A DNA stretch of 64,000 nucleotides from Hofstenia miamia (taxonomy: Eukaryota; Xenacoelomorpha; Acoela): NCBI GenBank assembly GCA_004352715.1, contig SCFE01000014.1, positions 2,728,231 to 2,792,230 on the forward strand, given 5' to 3'. The position numbers and the translations under genes were made by a program. This document shows, piece by piece, positions 45,776 through 57,352 of this stretch (positions are counted from its first letter, which is position 1; the number at the start of each line of letters is the position of its first letter). The notes below the pieces were generated by a model. That model worked only from the letters and a program-made list of their open reading frames with translations, did not search any database and was not told where the DNA came from.

Positions 45776-48071
45776 TAGATTCAATTTCATGTAAACAATT
45801 GATAAAGAAATTTCTTTAGAATTCTTATATTGTTTCTTTATTATGGTTTGATTATTTAATACAATGTCAAGCTAAATGAGTTGTGTTTAATAGCAACCTG
45901 GATCCATCACAGGAATGATTCAAGGGTCTTTGTGCCAGGCCATGAAAGTGCACTTAGGTTAGGAATAGGGGTTTTATTCTTGTATAGTTGACCACTGATC
46001 ATTAACCTACATGTATTAAACTTAACAAACTTGAAATATGGCTGGTAAGCCAAAACCTAGGAATTTATACTGATATTATTTTAGATCCAAATTAATGACA
46101 ATAATGTGACTGATAATGTGACCAAGCATGTAATGATTATTAAATGTAGGTTAGGAAGCTGCTTTATATTAAACTAATTTATTAAAGCCAATATATTTTG
46201 GTAATGTCTACATGTAATATAACAACACAGCTAGTGACAAATCAGGTTGCAAGTACAGGAATCACTTTTACAAATTGAGATTAAGTTGTGTTGTGTCTCA
46301 TCTTGAGTATGCACTGAGCTAGGATAAGGTACACATAAGTTATATCAATGAGCTGAGAAGTGGAACTCAACCAAATGAATCATTGGTGAGCAAGTGATAC
46401 TGAATGTGGAGATTGGCCTCAGCAGCTGCCCACTATCAATGATTAGAAGAGATGCTGTATGGCTTCGTCACCTAAATAGTGATTATAGTTATGTTTGTTA
46501 ATTAAAGTTAATGGAACTTAGTGGAATTTAAGCAATGTCAAATTAGTACATCCCTACCTGCAAGTACACTGCTAAAGCTAAAAGTAGCAAAGAGAAACAG
46601 TGACAATGCCTGGTAGAGGATGTTACAATCTCTTTTGATTTTCATCCACTAAAATTAACTAATGCAGTTTATACAATAATTGTACAAAACACAGAGAGTC
46701 ACACACACTGGCATGAAATAATCAAATAAATCATTAGAATAATTCATTTTTTACTAATGCATGTAATAAAACACTTGAGAAAGCAAAATAAAAAAATGGG
46801 ATAGTAGAGTACATGACAACAATAAATGAAGAAATGCAAATTATTTTCTTTGACCCAGTGAGTTGATTAGTTACAAATTTAACAAATTCTTTATACCATG
46901 GAAAGTATCAATTGGTTCAGGCTAACCACACTAAGAAATTTTGTAAAACAAGTACAAAACAATAATACATCTTCTGACAAAATGAAAATCAATGCATAGT
47001 ACATAGTTTCAGTCAGTTGTTAGTTAAAAAATTGTAAATGCATGAACCAAGTTATATGGTAAAAATTTTGTATTAATCAAATGCAAAATGTTTTACACAG
47101 AATTTGAGTTCTAGAACAGTTAATAATTCATTATGTAAATTTGACATGTGCTTAAAACAAAATACTTGATAAACCAATGATGCATACAATTTCAATTAAA
47201 GCAAAAAAACACGTGTCTAATGGAAAGAGAAAAGGACATCAATATATATAGTCAGTGAAAACAAAAGGTTGAAAAAGTATGTGACATACCCTGTTATTTG
47301 TGTGTTAATTCATTTGAAATCACCAGTCCAAAATGCAATGTCTCTAATTGAGTCATTATTCACCATCTAATATTTGACATCTTTCCAATGTATTGTATAA
47401 TTGCCATAGAAATGAGAATATGCTTTTCCACATGATTCAGTGTTCTTCTTCTAGCAGGTATATTACTACACACACCTGATTCCCTGTCTATAGATATGAA
47501 TTCTACTTGTCAAATTAGTCATAATTCCATGTTGAAACCATCTTCTATATGTACAAATGCCTGTAAATTGTATATTATTCACATGTAAAAAATATGGGCA
47601 CATGGTTTTTTTATTGATATATTGATAAGAATTTTGAGAAAATTACAAACTAACAATTTATAGGTTAATATGTTGAAAAACATTGTTGATAAAATATTGC
47701 CTAACCATGGGTAAACTCTACCATGCCTTGAAAATTTATTGTGTCTAATTTTACATAATGAATTATTAACTGTTCTAGAACTCAAATTCTGTGTAAAACA
47801 TCTGGCATTTGATTAATACAAAATTTTTACCATATAACTTGGTTCATGCATTTACAATTTTTTAACTAACATCTAACTGAAACTATGAATTATGCATTGA
47901 TTTTCATTTTGTCAGAAGATGTATTATTGCTTTGTACTTGTTTTACAAAATTTCTTAGTGTTTTCTAGCTCTAATTTTTTTTGTAAGTGTTTTGTTAAAG
48001 ATTAATTCAAAATATTTATCATGTAGATTTTTGTGCCTCTACTACCTAACCATATAGTTGATTATTTCATA
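45776..48071. repeat. Spacer of the large inverted repeat with a nested inverted repeat
   Basis: Holds a second, inner inverted repeat of about 212 bp (46931-47142 and 47748-47960). It also has a diverged direct copy of left-arm sequence (46620-46840 resembles 45470-45690; 47200-47290 resembles 45120-45215). At 46260-46560 broken frames vaguely recall a LINE RT C-terminal region (Ser-His-Leu-Glu-Tyr-Ala), but this is weak. Confidence 0.8.
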
Positions 48072-49185
48072 TCAGTGCACATGAACTCTATGTTTTTACA
48101 ATAGCATTCACTACTATTGATTTTAGCAGACTGCTATGGAATCAATGAAATGGTTTCACCTCAATTATATTTCTTCATTTATTTTTATCATGTACTCTAC
48201 AATCACATTTTTTAATTTTGCCTTCTCAAGTGTTTTATTACCTGCATTAGTAAAAAAGGAATTATTTAAAGTATGTATTTGATTATTTCTTGCCAGTGTG
48301 TGTGTGTGTGACCCTCTGTGTTTTTTACAATTATTGTATAAACTGAATCAGTTACTTTAGCAGATGGAAATCAAAAGAGATGCATTCTTCTCAAGAATTG
48401 TTGAGTCAGCCCATCACACAATGTAGAGAGTAATGTTTTTGATGTGTGGAATTACTATTTCCAAAGTGTAAAAGACCAGAGCAAATTGCTGACTAATCAT
48501 CTTTACACAGCAGAGATTGGAGGCAGTAATGGATTAAATTCATGACTAATCAACTCTCTGGCTCAAAGCTACTTAANNNNNNNNNNNNNNNNNNNNNTGT
48601 TTTTGATGTGTGGAATTACTATTTCCAAAATGTAGAAGACCAGAGCAAATTGCTGACTAATCATCTTTACACAGCAGAGATTGGAGGCAGTAATGGATTA
48701 AATTCATGACTAATCAACTCTCTGGCTCAAAGCTACTTAAACAGTGAAGCAAACTGTGCCAATGATTTCAAATGCATATCCACAGGAGAATAATGGGGTA
48801 GGTCATATACTTTTTCCACATTTTATTTTATATATATACATTTTTGTATTATTTCTATTTCCATCTTGCATGTCTTTGTTTTAAAACAAATTGAATAGGG
48901 GTATTACTTTATGCATCTATATACATTTTTGTATTAACTCTCTTTGCATCATACATGTTTTTGCTTTAAAACAAATTTATACATGGTATTGCTTTATCCA
49001 TCTATTTACACTTTTGTATTCTCTCTTTCCATCATACATGTTTTTGCTTTAAATGGTGTTATGAGTATTTTGTTTAATTTTTTAACTAACAATTGACTGA
49101 AGGCAATTATTTATATGTAATCATTTTTAACTGTCAACTAAATTAGGCATATTGAATTTATTAGCTGTTTCTAGAACTGAAATTC
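48072..49185 (-). repeat. Right arm of the large inverted repeat
   Basis: Reverse complement of 44815-45775. It is about 153 bp longer only because 48437-48576 is repeated at 48598-48737 across a 21-N gap. The left arm has a single copy of that piece, so the extra copy is probably an unmerged contig overlap. Confidence 0.9.
48577..48597. other. 21-N gap flanked by the same sequence on both sides
   Basis: The sequence just before the gap (TTTTTGATGTGTGGAATTAC onward, about 140 bp) restarts immediately after it with two substitutions. This is the signature of two contig ends that overlap but were scaffolded with a gap. Confidence 0.9.
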
Positions 49186-50019
49186 TTTGTAAGCATTTTG
49201 CTTTTGATTAATATTATATTCTATATCTTGCTGCATACATTTACAAGTGTATGCATTTAGAAAAAGTCAGAGCATAGCATGGAATTGTGACTAATTTGGT
49301 GATACAAAACAATGGAATATTGGAAAGTCATGTAATGCACACAGTCACATAAAACCCTACAAACCAAAATAAAGCTGAAAAATGTGTTTAAGTCAACAAA
49401 AGATGTAGCAATCTGCAAGCATGCATACTCTCCTAAAATGTAAATAAACCACAAAGAAATGTGAAAAAGAAGGTCGTCAAGTAAAAATCAACAAAAGATG
49501 TAATAGTCTACAACTTGTACAGTCATCAAAAAACCATATACATCAAAAAGAAATGCAGAGAAGATCTTCATGTAAAACAAATATAATAATATTTTATATT
49601 GAAAAGCATGTGTGTGTATAAATCATATTTATAACATTCTATGCATAATTTTTAGGAATTGAAATTGCCTCTTTATGCATAAAACCATGTTTAATTTTTT
49701 TCCAAAAACTATTTTGATTTTAATATGTAAGTCTATTTCATAAATTTGTAATGCTAAGTCACTTTTATTCATAACCCATGTTTAATTTTTCCAATGACTA
49801 GTTTGCTTTTATCATGTATTACACCTGTAATGTCAAGTTTATCAAAAAAAATTTCTCATTTATGTATTTGGATATTAGCAAAATGAATTAAACACTTGGA
49901 ATTTTTACAATGGAAAAATAGCAACATATTTGAACAACAAAAATGTAACCCTTTGCATGTAATGTATTGATTGTGAAAAATGAAATAAATGTATTACATA
50001 GAACTGGCTATGCAAATGA
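49186..50019. other. Low-complexity DNA with imperfect short repeats
   Basis: No gene is seen. Roughly 100-bp imperfect direct repeats centred on TCAACAAAAGATGTA occur at about 49394 and 49487. Confidence 0.5.
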
Positions 50020-50655
50020 AATGCATGGAAAATTTTTTATTGGTTAATGAGTCAGGAATAATAACAGGCGTGTATGGGGCCTGTGAAAAGACAATGTATT
50101 TTGAAAATGATATGTAGCTTTTTACATACATTCCCAAAAACAAATTAAATTAGAATGGTTGATTGGAAACAAAAAAATGGAATTTTTTACAACAAAATAA
50201 TGTGTTTTAAAAAACAAAATGATGTCTTTTACATGTAGTGTATGGGTTTTCAAAACAAATAAAATATTGTACATAGGTTCTGTAAGCAAACAAAATGTAT
50301 GGAACATTTTTTATGGGTAAATGAGTCAGCAAATAATGACAGGCGCATGGGACCCCATGAGATGACGTATTTTGAAAAACAATATGTACTCTTTTACATG
50401 TAATGCTAGATTCCCAAAAACGAATTAAGCATTGTACATATAACCAGTTAAGCAAGAGTAATGTATGGAAAATTTTTTATGAGTAAATGAGTCAGTAATA
50501 ATGACAGACATATATGTAGCCTGCAAATAGGGCGATGTACTTTGAAAACATTATGCAGCCTTTTACATGTAATTTTAGATTCCCAAAAACAAATTAAACA
50601 TTGTACATAGAATAGAACTGGCTAAGCAATAAAATTTTTTACAGATAAATTAGTC
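50020..50655. repeat. Minisatellite with a unit of about 165 bp
   Basis: The block ATGGAAAATTTTTTAT..GTAAATGAGTCAG occurs at about 50023, 50299, 50464 and 50628. The last three are 164-165 bp apart; the first interval is 276 bp because of an extra internal segment. Each unit also carries TTTTACATGTA and CCCAAAAACAAATTA. The array contains most of the remaining CpGs of the block. Confidence 0.85.
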
Positions 50656-51618
50656 AGCAGTGTGTTATTACAAAACATGATGTAATGTGTATGCAAACAA
50701 ATGTAAGCATGAAAACTAAATAATGTGGAGTATAGCATCCAAAACATGTAATGACCATACATAAATCAGTCACTATAGCAGACATGTGTTTATGAATCAA
50801 TGTCAAATTGATCTTCATAAATATTAATGAGTTAGTAAATACTGGTAGATGGCCTTGCAAACTCTTCATTGATATCTGAGAAAGAGCAGAGACCATGAGT
50901 CAAAGTTTCTAAAAAGTAATATTTTTGAACTGGGACCTGCCTTTGTAATACTACTGAATTTCATTCTTAATTGAATGAATTTATATCTATACAAATGTGC
51001 AAATTGTAAGTTATGTTGGCCTTAAAACAACATTTAAGAATCAAGTAAAAATATGAATTGAATATAGGACATAATTCATTACAATTTTTTAAAAAATCAT
51101 TAAAAAATTGCACCACAGCAATCAGATGCCTTAATGCTTTAACTATGCTTGCTCAAACAATAAAATTGTATCCGTTTTCTTCAACTCATCGTGCAAAGAT
51201 TTAACTGGCAAAGCAAACAGTCCACTCATTGCTTCACATTGAAACATTTCCATTGTAAGCATAATATTTATCATTTAAACCAATCAGAAACATTTCTCTA
51301 TTCAAGCAGTACTGGAAACTGAAATATAATTTAGTGAGGCTCCTCTATCTGATATACAGTTTTTTTGCATTTTTTCCTTGTACAATATTCTTATATATAA
51401 AACAGTAGCCATGTGTTTTTCTTTACAGAAATTAAAAAATTATAGGAATTGTGAATGAAAAATGATTTTTTCTAAGAATATGCTACCAATTAATTCAAAA
51501 AATCAAATGTAATGTGGATATTTTAAGAGTGATATATTTTGAAATAAATTGACGTTATCTGCATTAAAATAGAAACTAGATTCACATTCCAGTGCAAACA
51601 TGGTTTCATAGAATTAGG
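50656..51618. other. Unassigned AT-rich DNA, right edge of the CpG-poor block
   Basis: No gene is recognised. CG reappears at 51173, 51190 and 51554 and is ordinary from about 51.7 kb onward. Confidence 0.5.
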
Positions 51619-53810
51619 AAATTTTAAAAATTTTGACAATTTTTTTGATATAGATTTCTACTCTAAGTTTCTCAATCTGACAAAACTTTGTAATTTATCT
51701 CAAGTTTCCTATCATCAACATGGCTTCAGTTGTAAATCGAGAAAGTTCTTATTCAATATTTTGAAATGCACGATTTATTGACTGCCATACCGAAAATTTG
51801 AAAATACTTGAATGAATACATCTATTGGATTTTGCAGAACGATCATTTTCTGCTTAAATAAATTTTAAACAAATTCAAGAATAACCAATAGAGGAGAAAA
51901 GCTACAGAAAACATTAGCAATTTTTTCTTGAAAATGATTTATAAAAGAGCTGCAGTACTAATCATATTTCTACAATAATATTACAGATAACTTTCTGAAA
52001 AACTTTTTTTTCATGATTTATTTTTTAAGTTAATTTGGTTGCATAAAAATATTTGCTTGCCCAACTTTTGCATGCACGAGCTGCCACTGGCCGTGATGTG
52101 CCGCCTTCGGCAGTTGCAATGGTTGGCTGTGCATGTGAGACTAAAAATTCGTTGCTAATCTCATATTGNTCCTTTTAATCTCCAGCAGTTTATTTCTTGT
52201 GGCCAATGTTTTCTACAGATAAATACTAGATTTGGAAGTGAAGTGTGGGAATTCGGCAACCATTTCACCAACGNAAAAAAAATGTTCGAAAGGAAAGAAA
52301 TTGCTGACACCTGAAAACAGTAAAAGCAGTAGGTTATGCTCTTGTTGATTCCCATGTTACGCGAAGATGCACAACTATTGCAATACACCTGTATCTCTAA
52401 AAACAGCATGGCATTTGTGTAGATTTACATCGCTAATATTTCCTCCTGTTTCATCTGCTGATTAGCGTGGACGAAAAAAGAGGTGTCATATGTATTTAAT
52501 AATGGAAGGCATGATGAGAAAACCGCATATGCATATCTACATGGGATCAATCACCGTGTCTGTTTCACGCATATTTATGCCGTAAAATATGTAGGCAAAA
52601 TGCGACAATCGCGAGCTTTCTGTCTTGTGTTTGTGAGTGCCTATGAATAGTAAATTTTAAAAATTTTGACAATTTTTTTGATATAGATTTCTACTCTAAG
52701 TTTCTCAATCTGACAAAACTTTGTAATTTATCTCAAGTTTCCTATCATCAACATGGCTTCAGTTGTAAATCGAGAAAGTTCTTATTCAATATTTTGAAAT
52801 GCACGATTTATTGACTGCCATACCGAAAATTTGAAAATACTTGAATGAATACATCTATTGGATTTTTTCAACCAATATTGCCTTCTTAAGTGGATTTTAA
52901 ATATATTCAAGAATAACCAATAGAGGAGAAAAGCTACAGAAAACATTAGCAATTTTTTCTTGAAAATGATTTATAAAAGAGCTGCAGTACTAATCATATT
53001 TCTACAATAATATTACAGATAACTTTCTGAAAAACTTTTTTTTCATGATTTATTTTTTAAGTTAATTTGGTTGCATAAAAATATTTGCTTGCCCAACTTT
53101 TGCATGCACGAGCTGCCACTGGCCGTGATGTGCCGCCTTCGGCAGTTGCAATGGTTGGCTGTGCATGTGAGACTAAAAATTCGTTGCTAATCTCATATTG
53201 GAGGCGTAAGTAGTGTTACTCATGGACACATTTATGCGTCAAGGAGAATATGTTCAGGAGCCTGTCAGAGCAACTTTTGTTTTACAATTGCTACAAACCT
53301 AAGGTTAATGTTATGGACAAAATGATTCACCATTATTCATCAAAAGAAAACGGGTCATGTTGTCAGTATCATTGTTTCTTAACATAATTGATATTTCGCT
53401 TTCAAATGAATGTATGATAATGGCAGGCAAATCTAAAAAAAATGTTCGAAAGGAAAGAAATTGCTGACACCTGAAAACAGTAAAAGCAGTAGGTTATGCT
53501 CTTGTTGATTCCCATGTTACGCGAAGATGCACAACTATTGCAATACACCTGTATCTCTAAAAACAGCATGGCATTTGTGTAGATTTACATCGCTAATATT
53601 TCCTCCTGTTTCATCTGCTGATTAGCGTGGACGAAAAAAGAGGTGTCATATGTATTTAATAATGGAAGGCATGATGAGAAAACCGCATATGCATATCTAC
53701 ATGGGATCAATCACCGTGTCTGTTTCACGCATATTTATGCCGTAAAATATGTAGGCAAAATGCGACAATCGCGAGCTTTCTGTCTTGTGTTTGTGAGTGC
53801 CTATGAATAG
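51619..53810. repeat. Tandem duplication of about 1.03-1.16 kb
   Basis: Copy 1 (51619-52650) and copy 2 (52652-53810) are virtually identical except in two places. First, 51836-51880 differs from 52867-52910. Second, 52169-52274 in copy 1 is bounded by single Ns and replaced in copy 2 by a longer unrelated segment (53201-53435). No coding content is recognised. The Ns at the exact junctions of the unmatched 105-bp insert point to gap filling. Confidence 0.9.
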
Positions 53811-56350
53811 TATATCTTGTCGCAAAAAATTTGATTCAGGAAAGTTCAACTTACAATAAGAAAAGTAGAAGCAACAGCAAAATGAATTGCCTGAAACTCA
53901 AGGCTTAAGTTTTTGCAAATTTTCGGTTGCTTGCTAAGCATTTCGAAAGACGCAGAGAAATACATTCTATCAAATTTCTAAGTATGACCGGAAAAATTTC
54001 ATGTTGCGATTCTTGGATTTTTTCAACCAATATCGCCTTCATAAGTGGATTTTTCTTTTCATAGAAGTTCTTAACGATAGTCCACACGTTTTCCTTCGAG
54101 TTGATAACCTGAAAATTTGTTGGATACTGCAGAATTTGAATGTCGTTTTCAGACATTAAACTTTTCTGTTCACTGGAGGTTTGAGGAGGTGCACCATCTT
54201 GCTCCAATACCAGCCGTTGGGGTATATAGCAGAGTTGGAATTAGGCCGATTTTTGGGTCCAAGCCCGGCCCAATGTAGCTTAGGTCCAAGCCCTGCCCCG
54301 CCCAAATAATTTTTCTTTTACACCAATGATAGTGTCTTTTGCCTCAAAGAGGCCCATTAACACTACACTGAATTTGATTTGACAGTTTTCATATAGGTTT
54401 GATCAACATTTGCATAGGTGCATATCCACTTTAGTCCGTCAAAATGCTATATTTCAATTCTGTTCAAATTCAAATTGCATTGTTAACGTTAATACAGTAA
54501 ACGCTTCATACAGGGTCATAGGCCTAAAGCAGACGTGAGCCTTTCCTGTAAGTAATTGCATTTGGTGGCTATCAAATAGCATTGAATGTGCTTTTTCACA
54601 ATTGTTACCAATGAAGACACACATTTTTTAAATTGTTTTAAATTTGTGCATTGATTAAACTTAAATTGTCCAGAGACCTTTTTAACTTTTTGTTGGTTTC
54701 TTCCTAAAATTGTTAAGCGTTTTCATCTCACGAATTAAAAAAAATCTCAAAAATCTGAGAGCACAATGTAAATGAGATGTGTCTTCTCTTTTTATAAATG
54801 AAACTGTTTATATTTTAATCTTTTGCTTAGACCTTTATGGAAAATATATAAAAATGTTCCATTTATAGTATTGCAATGTTAAGTCAGATAATGACGATTG
54901 TTGGCATAACTAACAACTATTTATCAATGTTCTTAATCTCGAGATATTTTATTATTAACAGAGCATGGGGAAACTTAACTGCCAATTTTGCACTGAAATC
55001 GATGATTGCAATTAGGCGTTTGCATGTAAACAAAGCTTAAGAAAAGGGAACCACAACAAGAGCATTTTATATTCTCCTACTCTTTTATCCAAACATTTCA
55101 TAAAAATTAATTCTATATGAAGATGAAACTTGTATTTATTTAAATTTTTATATGTATTTTTACACATTCTACAAAACTACTGGAATTCACTAAAAAATTT
55201 TGACAAGTTTTTAATTGAATTTCATTTAAAATGTTATTTAATTTCTTTTACTACCATAATTTTTGTAATGTTTCACGGAAAAAATGTTGTTATTTAGTCA
55301 CTGTAATAATGATACTATTTTTTGAAGCAAACCTCCTCTTAATATATCGGAACCCCCTGCTGAATGCTATGACCTACGGCCAAGGCATCATATATGTAAC
55401 TTTTAATAAGTTCTTCCTACCGCCAACACTAATTTAGTAACACAAGTATTGCCACAAAAATTTATCTACAGGATTGTAATCGTCCTTCGCATCGTTTAGG
55501 GAACATATCACTTCTTATTATTCAATTACTAAAATTACTTACATCAACTTACATCAGCACAAAGAATGTGGAATTTTCATAAACGCTCTTTAATTGTAGC
55601 AGATAAAATTTAGACGTGAGAAGTATTGCACCAGTCAACGTGAATACAGGGCTGATTAAATTTAAATAGAATGTTTTTTGTCATTTGCAAAGTTTAAGTT
55701 TGCAAGTGAATTTTTACTTGTTTCAAAAACCAATTAAAACATTAGACCCAAGTCCGGCCCGGCCCCACCCAACTTTAGGCCCAATCCAATTCCAACTCTG
55801 GTATAAAGGATTTGCATAAGAACTAACTTCAACTCAATTTCGAGATATGTTTTACTATTACTTGTTTCTTCGGTGAAAATTTTCAAATAATATCCCGAAT
55901 ATGATAGCGCGCCCCAAACCATAACTTTTGGCCAGAATTTTGGTGACTTTTCATAGGCCTTTCCTGTTGACTACTACACCAAACCTTGATTTCGATGCAG
56001 CTGAAAAATACACTCATCTGAGAGAAAACTATAGTTTATTCAAATTTCGGCAGTATCTTTTTTATACCAGATTTAGCCAATGATCGATGTACTGTCAAGT
56101 GTCAAATCGAATGGTGAACAGAAATGCAAGTCCTCTCTGTAAAAGTGGGATTTTTTAAATCTAATGTTTGTCATCTGTCCCGAAATTTTCACAGCTTTTC
56201 TTTTGAGTGATTCATCACTTTCCAGAATTTTAAAAGTTTCAGTAAAAAGTAGTCTTTAGCATGCCTGCTGTGTGCATCAAAACTAGAATCATGGGTGGGG
56301 TTGTGATACAGAAAATCAACTGTGTCTCGTTTATTCTGCATCATGAATAA
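53811..56350 (-). pseudogene. Tc1-type transposase pseudogene split by an insertion
   Basis: Read on the minus strand from about 56345: Thr-Val-Asp-Phe-Leu-Tyr-His-Asn-Pro, then Val-His-Arg-Ser-Leu-Ala-Lys-Ser-Gly near 56080, a Glu-Cys-Val-Phe first-acid region near 56010, and Val-Met-Val-Trp-Gly-Ala-Leu-Ser-Tyr-Ser-Gly (55922-55890). After the inserted element, Glu-Gln-Asp-Gly-Ala-Pro-Pro-Gln-Thr-Ser (second Asp, 54207 down) and Ser-Lys-Glu-Asn-Val-Trp (54105-54085) complete the typical Tc1 order. Frameshifts and stops occur throughout the 5' half. In the family this enzyme cuts and rejoins element ends at TA sites. Terminal repeats were not found. Confidence 0.8.
54230..55800. mobile_element. 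hAT-type non-autonomous element inserted in the Tc1 pseudogene
   Basis: Inverted ends CAGAGTTGGAATT...AATTCCAACTCTG, each followed inward by a GGCCC/GGGCC-rich subterminal region. They are bounded by GTATATAG (54222-54229) and GTATAAAG (55801-55808), matching at 7 of 8 bases, as expected for the 8-bp hAT target duplication. The 1571-bp interior has no open transposase frame. It interrupts the Tc1 transposase between the MVWG block and the QDGAPP block, so it arrived after the Tc1 element. Confidence 0.88.
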
Positions 56351-56968
56351 ATTAGACATAAGCAAAAAATGCTATTTTGTCGGGTTATTTGTAAAAACGA
56401 AAATTGAATTACCATCGTTGATTATGTAAATATATGCTCTAAAAATCCCACTGTGATCATTTTCCTATCAGGGCAACACAACAAAAGATATCAACGAAAA
56501 ACAAGCAAAACTCTCTACTAATCCCATTTTTTGTGCCAACTTATAATATCGATGCAATTTATGAATTCGTCATTTATATTTGAAAGGATTCATCCAACTG
56601 TTCGAATTAACCACTGTGTTTTCTTTTTATTTTATTCGGGACTGCAATGCTAGTTCGAATTATACCGGAATTCGAATTACCCGAGTTCGAATTATCCGGA
56701 GTTCACTGTATTCAAACCTCGCGGCAATTAAAACAGTCTATGCTATTTTCTTGGGCTGTATTTTAAATGAATTGAAAAACGCTAGCATAATAGCGTAGCA
56801 CCCCAAGATGTGCAGGAGGAATAGAATTTCAATATTTTCTCGATGGATTATAATAGTATCTTTTAGGAGCTGAGCAACGTCAGTTTTTTCACAAAGAGTT
56901 GTTTTTAAAAACAATATAAAATGATTAAAGTGAATATTTTAAAGTATATAAAAAAATTCTAAGCCCTG
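56351..56968 (+). mobile_element. pogo/Tigger-like right end in unassigned DNA
   Basis: At 56588-56708 the motif GTTCGAATTA(Y)CCGGA is repeated and ends GGAGTTCACTG followed by TA (56709-56710). This is the organisation of pogo/Tigger MITE ends, with nested TTCGAATT repeats. No left end is visible, so only one terminus can be supported. The rest of the interval has no gene. Confidence 0.45.
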
Positions 56969-57352
56969 ATTCCAAGTACCCAAGTACCCGAAACCGAATA
57001 TACCAGAAATTTCCCAAAATGCACAGCATCTTACCCGAATCCTACCCGAAATACCGAAGAGGAAAGTGACCTTCAAAATTTCAAACGAATGATAATGTAT
57101 TTTTCTCCTTTTAGATTTTTAATAAACTGCTTATAATATTAACTCCCACTCTTTGGTTGGTTCCTGATAGGAAAAGAAATCTAATGAATATTAGAAATAA
57201 TGTCAAACGAACCCAATTTCTTACTGTTTTTGTTCATATGAACAATGACAATGTTTTAAATGTCAAAAACATGTGGGTTTACCCGAAACGGTACCCGATT
57301 TCTCTAGATTTTTGTACCCGAAACCAAACCAAACCGAACCGATTCCAACTCT
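56969..57352. mobile_element. Short element rich in ACCCGAA motifs with a hAT-like right end
   Basis: The segment begins near CCCTGATTCCAAGTACCC and ends CGATTCCAACTCTG, the latter matching the right end of the hAT element at 55787-55800. ACCCGAAACC-type motifs cluster at both ends (about 56990-57060 and 57279-57340). No target duplication was confirmed, so the left boundary and class are tentative. Confidence 0.4.

Larger units (their letters stand above)
31860..51550. other. CpG-depleted block of about 20 kb
   Basis: Reading the block by eye I find only about 20 CG dinucleotides in 19.7 kb, several clustered at 50068-50533. At the local base composition several hundred would be expected. 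Stretches of about 3 kb (32651-35928, 35930-38964, 40697-43687) seem to have none. Both flanks have ordinary CpG frequency. GC dinucleotides and overall AT content look unchanged. Repeat copies inside have TG or CA where outside copies have CG. No intact gene lies within. Counts are manual and approximate. Confidence 0.85.

Noticed and set aside
31860-51550. Foreign (bacterial, viral or contaminant) origin of the CpG-poor block
   Set aside because: It shares several repeat families with the flanking DNA, contains animal-type LINE, SINE and Ty3/gypsy relics, and lacks dense coding; the same genome with a different mutational history is simpler.
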